Shown: one piece after another, positions 1 through 6,387 of the stretch | Numbering within the stretch: position 1 is the first letter of the stretch | How the letters are laid out: each line of letters opens with the position of its first letter | IMG/VR virus record: IMGVR_UViG_3300034101_000782 | Coordinates: 1 to 22,351 of that record | Source of the DNA: a virus | Length of the DNA stretch: 22,351 nt | Reading direction: 5' to 3' (one strand) | Notes under the pieces: model-generated | The model's database searches: none | The model's input: the letters and a program-made list of their open reading frames with translations, nothing else | Told to the model about the DNA's origin: nothing | Translations under genes and position numbers: made by a program

Positions 1-90
1 GAGGTTCTCGTCCTGTTCGTCCTGGGGCTGAATGGTCTTAGGCAGGCTAATGCCCGGTGGGAGGATGATTCCCGCTTCACTCGTCTGCAT
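1..90 (-). CDS. Partial late gene, N-terminus only (unknown)
   Basis: The frame opens with ATG at 90 and stays open through position 1, giving 30 codons that begin MQTSEAGIILPPGISLPK; the rest lies outside the window. It overlaps the end of the preceding leftward gene by 14 bases, which fits the compact late operon. The ribosome site is weak (a purine-rich AAAGAAAGCC lies upstream). The order terminase, portal, small protein suggests that scaffold, capsid or another head protein follows, but the visible residues do not identify a family. The open frame and the overlap are observed; the head-gene role is only inferred from gene order. Confidence 0.5.
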   Translation of the reverse strand, partial: MQTSEAGIILPPGISLPKTIQPQDEQDENL

Positions 91-271
91 CTTCGGCTTT
101 CTTTGCAAGGTCAAGGATGTAACGCTCCGCCATCGCCAGACCTTGGATGACGCCGCAGAGCTTTTGGTATTCCTCAAAATTGCGACACGCGCCACCCGCC
201 AAGTCATCGGCGTAGTTGTTCATGTCGGTGCGTATTTGTTCGCGCAATACGCGTGCGAAGTCTTGGATCAC
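77..271 (-). CDS. Small protein downstream of portal (unknown)
   Basis: This 64-residue product starts with GTG inside the portal stop codon (GTGA, 4-base overlap), so its translation is probably coupled to the portal. The protein is mostly helical and charged, with an N-terminal run MIQDFARVLREQIRTDM and an acidic tail KKAEDADE. I see no signal peptide, membrane segment or metal motif. Small helical proteins of unknown role are common between portal and scaffold or capsid genes in tailed phages. A role in head assembly is plausible from position but is not shown by the sequence. Confidence 0.7.
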   Translation of the reverse strand: MIQDFARVLREQIRTDMNNYADDLAGGACRNFEEYQKLCGVIQGLAMAERYILDLAKKAEDADE

Positions 272-2724
272 TTAGTGTTCCTAGTGGGTTGACGTGCCTG
301 TTCAGCACGGGCTTTAGCGATCTCGACGCCCAGCTTGACGCCATCACGCTCGTTGTCGGCCTGCATCTTGGCCTTGTCTTTCTCAATGTTGGATGCAACC
401 TGCATCGCCCGAAGCTGGAGGTCGCCCTTGACCTTCTCCTCTTCAAGCGCCTGCTTGTCGGCTTTAGCCGTAGCATCCACCGCCAACTGCTTCTCCTTGA
501 GCGCAAGCTCCTGAGCGCGAAGCTGCAACTCTTGCTGCTGCATCTGGATCACCGGGTCTTGCGCCTGCTGCTGAGCCTGCATCATCGCGGCCTGCTGAGC
601 GGCTTGGGCGTTGACTTGCGTAGCAGCTTGGGCCATCATTGACGACAGCGCGATCTCGATTTGCGGCGGGAGTTTCTCGTCTTCGGGAGGCAGAGGCATG
701 CCCAACTGCGCCTCAATCTGCTTGCGCATCTTGTAGCCCAGGTGTTCAGCAATATGCGCTTGCTGCGCGGCAACGATCTGCTGCGCCATCGGGTTCTGCC
801 CCACGATCTGCGCCACCAACGGGTTCTGCGTGATCATCATGTGCACCGCAATGTGTGCGTCGTGATCCTGGTGCAGGAACGCCTTGACCGGCTTGTTCTT
901 GAGCAAGTCTTGGTTCTCGGTGACCGGGTCGATGGGCTTCTCGTCATCAGGCAACGGAACGAGCTTCTCTGCGTTCTTGATACCCAACACGTCCAGCATC
1001 GCCCGGTGCAACTGCGGCAGGTCGTAAATCTGCGGGGCCATCTGCGCCATCTGAATGACGGCTTGGTACTGCACCACCCGCTGCGACATCGTGGCAGCGT
1101 TGGGGTCTGACACGGGGATCACGTCCACCATGTCGTAGTCAGACTGCTTGGCGCGCTTGGTGCCGTACTCTGGGTCGTATGTGTAGTCCGGCTCCGTGTA
1201 GTCGCGGATGATGGACTTGAGCAGCCCGAACTCTTGCTTGAGTGAGTTGTGCGTACGGGCCTGGACTGCCGTCAAGACCTTCAACTGTCTTTCCAACAAC
1301 GCGAGCGTTGTACCCACCGGAGCCTGCGCCGACATGTCGCTGACCTTCATGTCAGCGGTTGCAGCAAACCTGCGGCCTTCCTCTACGATGTTGCCCAGCA
1401 GGCTGTAGAGAACTTGGCTCGGTTCCTTGTAGGGCAGCGGCAAGATGCTGTCGCGGATGTTCCCACTAGCGACGTCCACGTCGCGGAACTCGCCAGGGGC
1501 GATAGGCGTGTCATCGCCCTTGATCCGCAAACCACGTGACTTCAGTCCGCCAGGGAGATTAGACAGAGTGCCAGCGTCAACAAGCTGGCGCATGAGCGAA
1601 GTAGCACTCTTTGCAAAGCCACCGATAAGATGGAACAGACCAAAGCCGTACGCTCCGAAGCCGGGGACGTACTGGTAGTGCACGAAGTGCTGGCGCTTGA
1701 GTTTGAGCGGATCATCTTCGTTCCAGTTGCGATAGACGCTCAGGATGGTGTTTGTGCCACGGATCAGCGTGACCACGTAGGGCACAGCGATTTCGTTTTC
1801 TTTCTCGCCGTAGGGATCGTCAGGAATGTGCAGATCAACGTGCACCTCCATCAGCGTGAAGCGATCATCATTGAGATCGCTGAAGCCCGTCTCTTTGTCT
1901 TTGGCCTGCTGGATGTCGGACTTGTTCTTGTCGGGATCACCCAGTTCTACTTCGCGGTAAAAGCCTGCGGCTTGCAGCTTGAGCAACTCGTTCTTGCTCT
2001 TGCGCATGACGTGCGTCAGGCGACGGCACGTGTCCATGTCGGTGGTGCCGTACGGCAGGATGATGTCCTCCGCAGGCACAAACATACTGACTTGACGGCC
2101 CAGGTTCGGGTCGTAATAAACTTTTTTGAAGGCACTGCCAGTGGCCGGGAGGCTCCACAGCATGCGCTCGTGCTCAGGCCGGTACTCCTTCATGACTTCG
2201 GTCAACTCGAAGTTCATGTCGTCTTCAACGCGGACAGCGGCTTCTTTCTTCTCGGGCGTCTCTTTACCAATGATCTTGGTCTTGACCGGCCCACGCGCAG
2301 GGAACGTCTCCGTGATCATCTCTGACTGAAAACGAACAACGGCTTCCGTGATCATTGGGTGGAACACACCACAGGCGCCGTTCCAGGGTTCTGTTCTTTC
2401 CTCGATCTGCAAGCCCAGCAGCTTCAGACCGTCCACATACGCCTTCTCCCACTCCTTGCGGGACGCCTTGTCTTGGTCGATGTCGGCAACCAGATCACCG
2501 CCTAGACCCTCAATAAACGAAGAATCCAAGTACTCGGCCAAGTTGGCGTCGAATGAGTCTGCGGTCTTGGGTTCTGGGCGGAGGCTTATCTCCATCCCGT
2601 CGATGCCGATGTTGACCTCTTCCGGGTCAATGATCTCGATCTCAATCTCCGGTTCGGCCTGAGCCAACTCTTCGATGCCCGTCGGGGCGGAGTAGAGCGC
2701 CTTGTCGATGTTCGTCGCCATCAT
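268..2724 (-). CDS. Phage portal protein
   Basis: This is an 818-residue protein directly downstream of the large terminase, the standard place for the portal, the dodecameric ring at the capsid vertex through which DNA enters and to which the tail joins. The large size, an acidic N-terminus (about residues 20-60), a central region with segments such as WNGACGVFHPMITEAVVRFQ and HYQYVPGFGAYGFGLFHLIG, and a long C-terminal Gln/Ala/Lys-rich coiled coil (about residues 690-815) resemble the large portals of podovirus-like phages (P22-type). Two ATG codons stand in tandem (2724 and 2721). An AAGGA site overlapping the terminase stop region is better spaced for the second, so the first residue may be absent. 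It is separated from terminase by only six bases and coupled to the next gene by GTGA. Family assignment rests on recognition of the sequence plus context. Confidence 0.88.
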   Translation of the reverse strand: MMATNIDKALYSAPTGIEELAQAEPEIEIEIIDPEEVNIGIDGMEISLRPEPKTADSFDANLAEYLDSSFIEGLGGDLVADIDQDKASRKEWEKAYVDGLKLLGLQIEERTEPWNGACGVFHPMITEAVVRFQSEMITETFPARGPVKTKIIGKETPEKKEAAVRVEDDMNFELTEVMKEYRPEHERMLWSLPATGSAFKKVYYDPNLGRQVSMFVPAEDIILPYGTTDMDTCRRLTHVMRKSKNELLKLQAAGFYREVELGDPDKNKSDIQQAKDKETGFSDLNDDRFTLMEVHVDLHIPDDPYGEKENEIAVPYVVTLIRGTNTILSVYRNWNEDDPLKLKRQHFVHYQYVPGFGAYGFGLFHLIGGFAKSATSLMRQLVDAGTLSNLPGGLKSRGLRIKGDDTPIAPGEFRDVDVASGNIRDSILPLPYKEPSQVLYSLLGNIVEEGRRFAATADMKVSDMSAQAPVGTTLALLERQLKVLTAVQARTHNSLKQEFGLLKSIIRDYTEPDYTYDPEYGTKRAKQSDYDMVDVIPVSDPNAATMSQRVVQYQAVIQMAQMAPQIYDLPQLHRAMLDVLGIKNAEKLVPLPDDEKPIDPVTENQDLLKNKPVKAFLHQDHDAHIAVHMMITQNPLVAQIVGQNPMAQQIVAAQQAHIAEHLGYKMRKQIEAQLGMPLPPEDEKLPPQIEIALSSMMAQAATQVNAQAAQQAAMMQAQQQAQDPVIQMQQQELQLRAQELALKEKQLAVDATAKADKQALEEEKVKGDLQLRAMQVASNIEKDKAKMQADNERDGVKLGVEIAKARAEQARQPTRNTK

Positions 2725-2730
2725 GAATCC

Positions 2731-4308
2731 TTAGTAGTACGCCGCTTTGCGGGCGCGGAAGAACGTGTCTTCCTTCTCGTCTGAGTCCAGACTGATGAAG
2801 CCCCCTTGGCGAAACCGCAGGAGCGCCTGGGTCATAGTGTCTACGAAGTCGTCGTGCTCGCCTACTGGGAACGCCGCTACCTCCTCGATCACCTCCCGCG
2901 CCCAGCGCGTGTCGGGTGCCCAGACTTTGCCGGAGGAGAACAGGTCAGCCACCGCGTTCATCCGCACCACCTTGTCATTGCCGCGCGACGGCGTGTACTC
3001 CGCCACTGGGATGCCCATGTTGCGCAGTTCATACATAAGCGGAGCGCCTGCGGCCTTCTTTTCCACGATGAACGCGTCGGGTTCCCACTCTTTATAGTGC
3101 TTGAGTGCGACTTGCTTGAGTTCAGGAAACGCCATCCGGTCTTTGAACGCGTCCAGCAGCATCAGTTGAGGGCTGTTGCCCTCTTCCTCGTTGTACCAAA
3201 CGCCCCACGTAGTGCAGGCGCTGAAGTCGGAGGTTGTCTTTGTCTCGTAGGCCGTGTCCCAAGACTGGATGATGTACTCACACGGCGGAGGATCGTCGTT
3301 TGGCCAGATGCGCCACAGGTGCCGCCCCACAATGGCAGAAGCGTCAGCCGTAGGCTGCTGCATGTACTGCGCGTTCCAGAACCTGGGGTCTAGGTTGGCC
3401 TTTTTAGACTTGAGTTGGTCCAGTGGCCACTGCTCTGGCCACAGAGACTTCTCGTTCTCGGTGTTTTCGTGCAGTATCGCGGGCAGTTCCACGACTTCCC
3501 ACTGATCCGCCTCTGGGTTCTTGGTCTGGTAGTCAATGAGACGCCCGGTGAGGTCAAGAAGTGACCACCGCGTCATGATGACTATGATGGCGCCCCCTGG
3601 CATCAAGCGTTGCAGCGGGCCTGTTTGGAACCAGTTCCACGCCGTGTCGAACGCGAGGCGGCTGTTGATCTTTATGTCCTGCTCAGAGTGTGGATCGTCA
3701 ATAACAAACAGATCAGCGCCGCGACCAGCCAGAGCACCACCGACACCAGCAGCGTAATACTGGCCTCCCTTGGAAGTAGACCACTTCCCGGCGGCTTTTT
3801 GGTCCTCAGCCACCAGCGTTTCCGGGAAAAGCTCGGCGTATTCATCCGAGTCGATCAGGTTTCTGATCCTCCGTCCGAAGTCTTCAGATAGAGACGCAGT
3901 GTGCGTGCCCATGATGATCTTCTTCTCGGGGAATTTACCCAGGAAGTACGCCGGAAACAAGTAAGAACTGAACTCGGACTTACCCATACGGGGCGCGATG
4001 TTGATGATCACCCGCTTTTTCTTACCCGCAAGTACGTCCTCGAAGATTCTGGCCAGTTTTTTGTGGTGCGGCCCCACCTTGAACCCCGGATAGACGTGTT
4101 TTGCAAAGCCAATGAGGTTCTTTTGGGCCAGATCACGCGAAAGTCGGCGCTCGCGCTCTTCCAAGTCCTCAAAAAGCTCCATCTTCTCCGCCAAAGACAT
4201 GCTTGGCAGAGCCGTCTGGATGGCAGAAAGCTCACGCGGGGTGAGACTGGTCAGCGTCTGAAGATTCATCGGTCGGCTGGGCGTGGTCCGGTTCTTCTGC
4301 GCCCACAT
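2731..4308 (-). CDS. Terminase large subunit (ATPase and nuclease)
   Basis: This is the motor protein that pumps DNA into the prohead through the portal and cuts the concatemer. About 525 residues, normal for the family. Visible motifs: Walker A APRMGKS (about 105-111), Walker B with acidic pair LFVIDDP (200-206), a coupling-type motif MTRWS (245-249), and the RNase H-like nuclease acids D351 (QSWDTAYETKTTSDFSA), E416 (FIVEKKAAG) and the C-terminal HDDFVD (485-490). The start is uncertain: ATG at 4308 and ATG at 4269 are both possible, neither has a clear ribosome site, and both overlap the 3' end of the upstream gene, so translation is probably coupled. The nuclease and ATPase motifs both look intact. 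The call rests on motifs seen and on the portal gene next door. Confidence 0.95.
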   Translation of the reverse strand: MWAQKNRTTPSRPMNLQTLTSLTPRELSAIQTALPSMSLAEKMELFEDLEERERRLSRDLAQKNLIGFAKHVYPGFKVGPHHKKLARIFEDVLAGKKKRVIINIAPRMGKSEFSSYLFPAYFLGKFPEKKIIMGTHTASLSEDFGRRIRNLIDSDEYAELFPETLVAEDQKAAGKWSTSKGGQYYAAGVGGALAGRGADLFVIDDPHSEQDIKINSRLAFDTAWNWFQTGPLQRLMPGGAIIVIMTRWSLLDLTGRLIDYQTKNPEADQWEVVELPAILHENTENEKSLWPEQWPLDQLKSKKANLDPRFWNAQYMQQPTADASAIVGRHLWRIWPNDDPPPCEYIIQSWDTAYETKTTSDFSACTTWGVWYNEEEGNSPQLMLLDAFKDRMAFPELKQVALKHYKEWEPDAFIVEKKAAGAPLMYELRNMGIPVAEYTPSRGNDKVVRMNAVADLFSSGKVWAPDTRWAREVIEEVAAFPVGEHDDFVDTMTQALLRFRQGGFISLDSDEKEDTFFRARKAAYY

Positions 4309-4849
4309 CAATAACGTCGGTGACGTTCATAAAACGGTTGAGCTTGTCCTTGATGCGCTGCTCAAGATCAGCGTCGGACATTTCCGTCTTCTTTATCTCG
4401 ATCTTCTCGGTGAACAAGCCCACTTCTGTGACCTTGCCCAGCAAACCAAGCGCCTTCAAGCGGATATTGGCGTTGGAACTTTGAGTTTCTTCAAGCAGCT
4501 TGGCCACCGTGTAGCCACGCAGTTCTTTGGCCTGCTCAACAAACTCCCAGTCGTATGCCGTCAGCATGCCAGTTAGATGGCGCACGGCTGCGGGAGTTTT
4601 AAGTTGGGAAAGTGCTTGATGCTGGAGCGTCTTATCTTGCGCGGTGGCCAGTGCACCAAAGGCTTGGCGGGCCGCTTCTTTTTCAAAAGGTGCAGTTATA
4701 GCTTCGTCATCAACTGCGCCTAACTCTTGAAGCCAGTCGGCAGTGCGCACTTGCGCAGACAAAAGCTCTTCGGCGGACACTTTCTCAAGTTCCACGAATC
4801 CGTCCGGTTTGGTGATTTCCGGCTTGAAGTGCACCAGATGTTCCAGCAT
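4232..4849 (-). CDS. Probable terminase small subunit
   Basis: This 205-residue protein is immediately upstream of the large terminase and overlaps it by 38 to 77 bases depending on the true terminase start. Small terminases recognise the packaging site on phage DNA and regulate the motor. The segment around residues 135-180 (NIRLKALGLLGKVTEVGLF followed by an acidic and lysine-rich helix) resembles the region after the DNA-binding part in several small terminases. The C-terminus is acidic and probably disordered. I chose ATG 4849 because AAGGGA lies seven bases upstream; a longer frame begins at 4897 but has no such site. I cannot see an unambiguous helix-turn-helix, so the assignment depends on position and overall similarity. 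Confidence 0.62.
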   Translation of the reverse strand: MLEHLVHFKPEITKPDGFVELEKVSAEELLSAQVRTADWLQELGAVDDEAITAPFEKEAARQAFGALATAQDKTLQHQALSQLKTPAAVRHLTGMLTAYDWEFVEQAKELRGYTVAKLLEETQSSNANIRLKALGLLGKVTEVGLFTEKIEIKKTEMSDADLEQRIKDKLNRFMNVTDVIDVGAEEPDHAQPTDESSDADQSHPA

Positions 4850-4943
4850 GGGGCTTCCCTTTTGCTGCGCGGACTGTACACTAATAAACGACAGCAAGGC
4901 AACTTGTCTGTCGCTTCTCCTCTCAGTTGCAAAGCTGACTTAT

Positions 4944-4973
4944 GCCCCGGCTGAAAAGCGCGGGGCTTTTTTT
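4944..4973 (+). terminator. Rho-independent terminator-like hairpin
   Basis: GCCCCG (4944-4949) pairs with CGGGGC (4961-4966) around an 11-base loop, and seven T residues follow. The T run makes it functional only for rightward transcription. No rightward gene ends just upstream, so it may block antisense transcription out of the packaging genes or attenuate a promoter that I could not identify. Confidence 0.65.
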
Positions 4974-5022
4974 CTGGTGGGGTGTCAAATGTTTTACAGG
5001 GTTTTCCCGAAATTTTTGTAGT

Positions 5023-5158
5023 GGGGTGGGGGGTTGGCGCGGGATTGGAGAAGGGGGTGTGTCTAGGGTTTTACAAAATGGGTGGTGCGGGTGAGGATTA
5101 GTGTTCTTGTGTGGCCGTCCCCTTTGCTCAGCAATTGGGGGGTGGGGGTAGGGTGGGG
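5023..5158 (+). other. G-quadruplex-type G-run clusters
   Basis: On the plus strand, 5137-5158 has four G runs (6, 5, 3 and 4 Gs) separated by loops of only 1 or 2 bases, a textbook G-quadruplex pattern. A second cluster at 5023-5057 has runs of 4, 6, 3 and 5 Gs with loops of 1, 7 and 9 bases. Both lie upstream of the early promoter. Folding in vivo is an inference. Confidence 0.55.
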
Positions 5159-5207
5159 TCGCGGCGCGGCGAAGTACGCACCGCGCGCAAGGCTACAAAA
5201 CACGCTG

Positions 5208-5216
5208 TGTTAAAAT
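5208..5216 (+). promoter_or_regulatory. Candidate early promoter (extended -10)
   Basis: TGT followed by TAAAAT matches the extended -10 form TGnTATAAT with one mismatch in the hexamer. No good -35 is seen at 17 bases, which extended -10 promoters can tolerate. Transcription would begin near 5223 and give a leader of about 75 bases before the first early gene. Confidence 0.45.
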
Positions 5217-5252
5217 AGAGGCATCGGTTGGGGAGACTTGGCCGATTGGTTT

Positions 5253-5278
5253 GCCCTGTGCCACACACGGGGCTTTTT
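5253..5278 (+). terminator. Leader terminator or attenuator before first early gene
   Basis: GCCCTGTG (5253-5260) pairs with CACGGGGC (5266-5273) over 8 bp, including one G-T pair, with a 5-base loop, followed by TTTTT. It stands 19 bases before the first early start codon and downstream of the candidate promoter. An upstream pair ATCGG/CCGAT (5223-5246) could form another hairpin. This arrangement suggests attenuation or antitermination; alternatively it ends a transcript entering from the left. Confidence 0.55.
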
Positions 5279-5297
5279 CGTTTCTAGGAGCAATGAC

Positions 5298-5729
5298 ATG
5301 AGCAAGAAAGTATTCGAGGGTTTGGTCGTCACCACAGCGATGGCGGCGGTGTTCGAGGATGTGGACAACACGTCCACGAGTTTCTGCGAGCGACTGCTCG
5401 CACTTGGCATCGGCGACCGCGCTACTGCGCGGCCATTCGTCATGCTGTGGGCGGCTAAGAAGTACAACGCCCGTATCGTGATGGGTCAACGCGGCGAGAC
5501 TTGGGCGGTGCGCGACTGCGATGCGTCACGCGCTACATCACGGGTTCTTGCCGCTTGCTTCCCAAGCGTTGATCTGCCCAAGCGCAAGGGGAACAGCAAG
5601 AGCAAGCCCGTGAAGTTCACGCGAGCCATGACTAGTGCCGCTAACTTGTTTCTCGCAGAGTTCGAGGGCAAAGACAAGGCCGCGCAGATCAAGCAAGCCT
5701 TGGCCCTGCTTCGTTCTTTGCAGAAGTAA
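5298..5729 (+). CDS. First early protein (unknown, 143 residues)
   Basis: ATG 5298 is chosen because AGGAG stands 7 bases upstream; the frame could be opened further upstream without a ribosome site. The product begins MSKKVFEGLVVTTAMAAVF and is basic in its C-terminal half (a Lys-rich stretch LPKRKGNSKSKPVKF near residues 95-109), ending in a helical segment. I see no helix-turn-helix or metal motif I would trust. A copy of the 27-bp palindrome lies inside the coding sequence and encodes VDNTSTS at about residues 22-28. As the first gene after the leader, it would be expressed early, and the basic region would fit nucleic acid binding, but no function can be assigned from sequence. Confidence 0.72.
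   Translation: MSKKVFEGLVVTTAMAAVFEDVDNTSTSFCERLLALGIGDRATARPFVMLWAAKKYNARIVMGQRGETWAVRDCDASRATSRVLAACFPSVDLPKRKGNSKSKPVKFTRAMTSAANLFLAEFEGKDKAAQIKQALALLRSLQK
5356..5382. repeat. 27-bp palindrome, copy 1 (within first early gene)
   Basis: Core GTGGAC-AACAC-GTCCAC at 5361-5377. The left flank AGGAT departs from the consensus AACTY, while the right flank GAGTT matches. It is translated as VDNTSTS in the first early gene. Confidence 0.85.
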
Positions 5730-5754
5730 CTTGTGGACAGTTCGTCCACGAGTT
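5728..5754. repeat. 27-bp palindrome, copy 2 (after first early gene)
   Basis: Core GTGGAC-AGTTC-GTCCAC at 5733-5749 with flanks AACTT and GAGTT. It begins in the stop codon of the first early gene and is followed by the hairpin at 5761. Confidence 0.9.
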
Positions 5755-5760
5755 TTCCAG

Positions 5761-5802
5761 GCGGCGATTCCTGCGAGGGGGTCGCCGCTATTTCTTTTCT
5801 TG
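5761..5802 (+). terminator. Hairpin with T-rich tail before second early gene
   Basis: GCGGCGA (5761-5767) pairs with TCGCCGC (5782-5788) around a 14-base loop, followed by a T-rich tail TATTTCTTTTCTT. It lies 18 bases upstream of the start at 5820. The loop is large and the T tract interrupted, so termination may be partial. Confidence 0.45.
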
Positions 5803-5819
5803 TCAAAGGAGCAATGACC

Positions 5820-5981
5820 ATGAAGAAGCAATTCACCACCAAGACCATCGACCGCAACACTGGCCGCGAGATCAAGAAAGCCCTGCGCGAAGAGCGCAAG
5901 GCCAAGGCACGCGCCAACGAGATCAAGCACCGCGCCAACGAGTCCGAGTGGCAAGCCGAACTGCGCCGCCTCGGTTTCTAA
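5820..5981 (+). CDS. Small highly charged protein (unknown, 53 residues)
   Basis: The product is rich in Lys, Arg and Glu and predicted to be one long amphipathic helix or coiled coil (KKALREERKAKARANEIKH at about residues 18-36). An AAAGGAG site precedes two in-frame ATG codons, at 5814 and 5820; the second is better spaced. The charge pattern would fit an RNA- or DNA-binding or host-takeover peptide, but no family is recognised. Palindrome copies flank it on both sides (copy 2 upstream, copy 3 overlapping its stop). Confidence 0.65.
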   Translation: MKKQFTTKTIDRNTGREIKKALREERKAKARANEIKHRANESEWQAELRRLGF

Positions 5982-6006
5982 CTCGTGGACAACTTGTCCA
6001 CAACAT
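5980..6006. repeat. 27-bp palindrome, copy 3 (after second early gene)
   Basis: Core GTGGAC-AACTT-GTCCAC at 5985-6001 with left flank AACTC; the right flank AACAT is imperfect. It overlaps the stop codon region of the 53-residue gene and opens the repeat-rich gap that follows. Its right arm, TTGTCCACA, is one base from the DnaA box TTATCCACA. Confidence 0.9.
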
Positions 6007-6014
6007 CTTGTGGA

Positions 6015-6045
6015 GATACCCTAGTAAAAACCCTGAGTGGGTATC
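6015..6045. repeat. Inverted repeat GATACCC/GGGTATC
   Basis: Perfect 7-bp arms (6015-6021 and 6039-6045) around a 17-base spacer. The 9-mer AGTGGGTAT that includes the right arm recurs at 6343-6351, just before the next gene. Confidence 0.6.
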
Positions 6046-6082
6046 GCGTCCTCGATCCCACACTAGTGGACATCGCGTGGAC

Positions 6083-6112
6083 ACCCGCAAACCCGCGCCA
6101 ACACTAGCGTCC
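6083..6112. repeat. Direct repeat, copy 1
   Basis: Shares a 16-base identical core AACCCGCGCCAACACT (6090-6105) with a second copy 177 bases downstream. The core runs into CGCCA..TAGCG, a degenerate short dyad. Confidence 0.65.
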
Positions 6113-6126
6113 ACCCACAACCACCC

Positions 6127-6170
6127 CTTACTTACCTATCTCTATATCTATATAAAAAAGGATAAGTAAG
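6127..6170. repeat. AT-rich dyad (possible unwinding element)
   Basis: Perfect 8-bp arms CTTACTTA (6127-6134) and TAAGTAAG (6163-6170) enclose 28 bases made almost only of A and T with a few C and G. It is the most AT-rich spot in an otherwise GC-rich window, as expected of a DNA unwinding element or an unusual cruciform. Confidence 0.6.
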
Positions 6171-6207
6171 TGTGTGTATGCGGTGGACGCTCTTGTTGTC
6201 CGGGAAG

Positions 6208-6236
6208 TTGGTCTTTCCCTAAGTGCACTCTAAAAT
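6208..6236 (+). promoter_or_regulatory. Candidate sigma70-like promoter
   Basis: TTGGTC (6208-6213), a 17-base spacer and TAAAAT (6231-6236). The -35 lies in a short dyad GGGAA/TTCCC (6202-6220) that could be an operator. It would serve the zinc-protein gene at 6388 with a leader of about 145 bases. Confidence 0.55.
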
Positions 6237-6259
6237 GAGATAGGTATGTTGAGACAAAA

Positions 6260-6290
6260 ACCCCGCAACCCGCGCCAACACTGGCGCTCC
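6260..6290. repeat. Direct repeat, copy 2
   Basis: Second copy of the repeat at 6083, with the identical 16-base core at 6267-6282. Here the core ends in CGCCA-ACAC-TGGCG, a perfect 5-bp hairpin. Confidence 0.65.
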
Positions 6291-6387
6291 CGCTGTCCAG
6301 GAAATGTCCACTAGCGTGGAATCCAGGACGCAAACGGCTTCAAGTGGGTATGCCGTCCACAAAACACCCCCAAACAGGAGCAAAACG

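Larger units (their letters stand above)
4850..5297. promoter_or_regulatory. Divergent intergenic control region
   Basis: This 448-base stretch separates the leftward packaging genes from the rightward early genes. I find no convincing gene in it. It contains a 6-bp inverted repeat GCAACT/AGTTGC (4899-4930), a rightward terminator-like hairpin (4944-4973), G-run clusters on the plus strand (5023-5158), an extended -10 promoter (5208-5216) and a leader hairpin with a T tract (5253-5278). A leftward -35 match (TTGACA on the minus strand, 4984-4989) has no suitable -10, so the promoter for the packaging genes was not located. Confidence 0.7.
5982..6387. promoter_or_regulatory. Repeat-rich gap: candidate origin or control hub
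   Basis: There is no credible gene in these 406 bases. It holds palindrome copy 3, an inverted repeat GATACCC/GGGTATC (6015-6045), a direct pair GTGGAC-N5-GTGGAC (6066-6082) with the same 5-base spacing as the palindromes, further half-sites (6109, 6183, 6306, 6355), a repeated 16-base core (6090 and 6267), an AT-rich stretch framed by CTTACTTA/TAAGTAAG (6127-6170) and a sigma70-like promoter (6208-6236). Iterated sites beside an AT-rich segment are typical of replication origins; a complex operator region is the alternative. Origin function is an inference. Confidence 0.5.

Noticed and set aside
1630-2325. 231-codon plus-strand frame inside the portal gene
   Set aside because: Antisense to a confident portal gene, no ribosome site, no recognisable domain.
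4984-4989. Perfect -35 TTGACA on the minus strand
   Set aside because: No -10 box lies at 15-19 bases, so a leftward promoter is not supported.
5948-6169. 73-codon plus-strand frame across the repeat-rich gap
   Set aside because: It has no ribosome site, overlaps the preceding gene and consists of repeat sequence; its translation is low complexity.
6304-6387. Upstream extension of the zinc-protein frame
   Set aside because: The 6304 ATG directly abuts AGGAA with no spacing, while ATG 6388 has a normal site.
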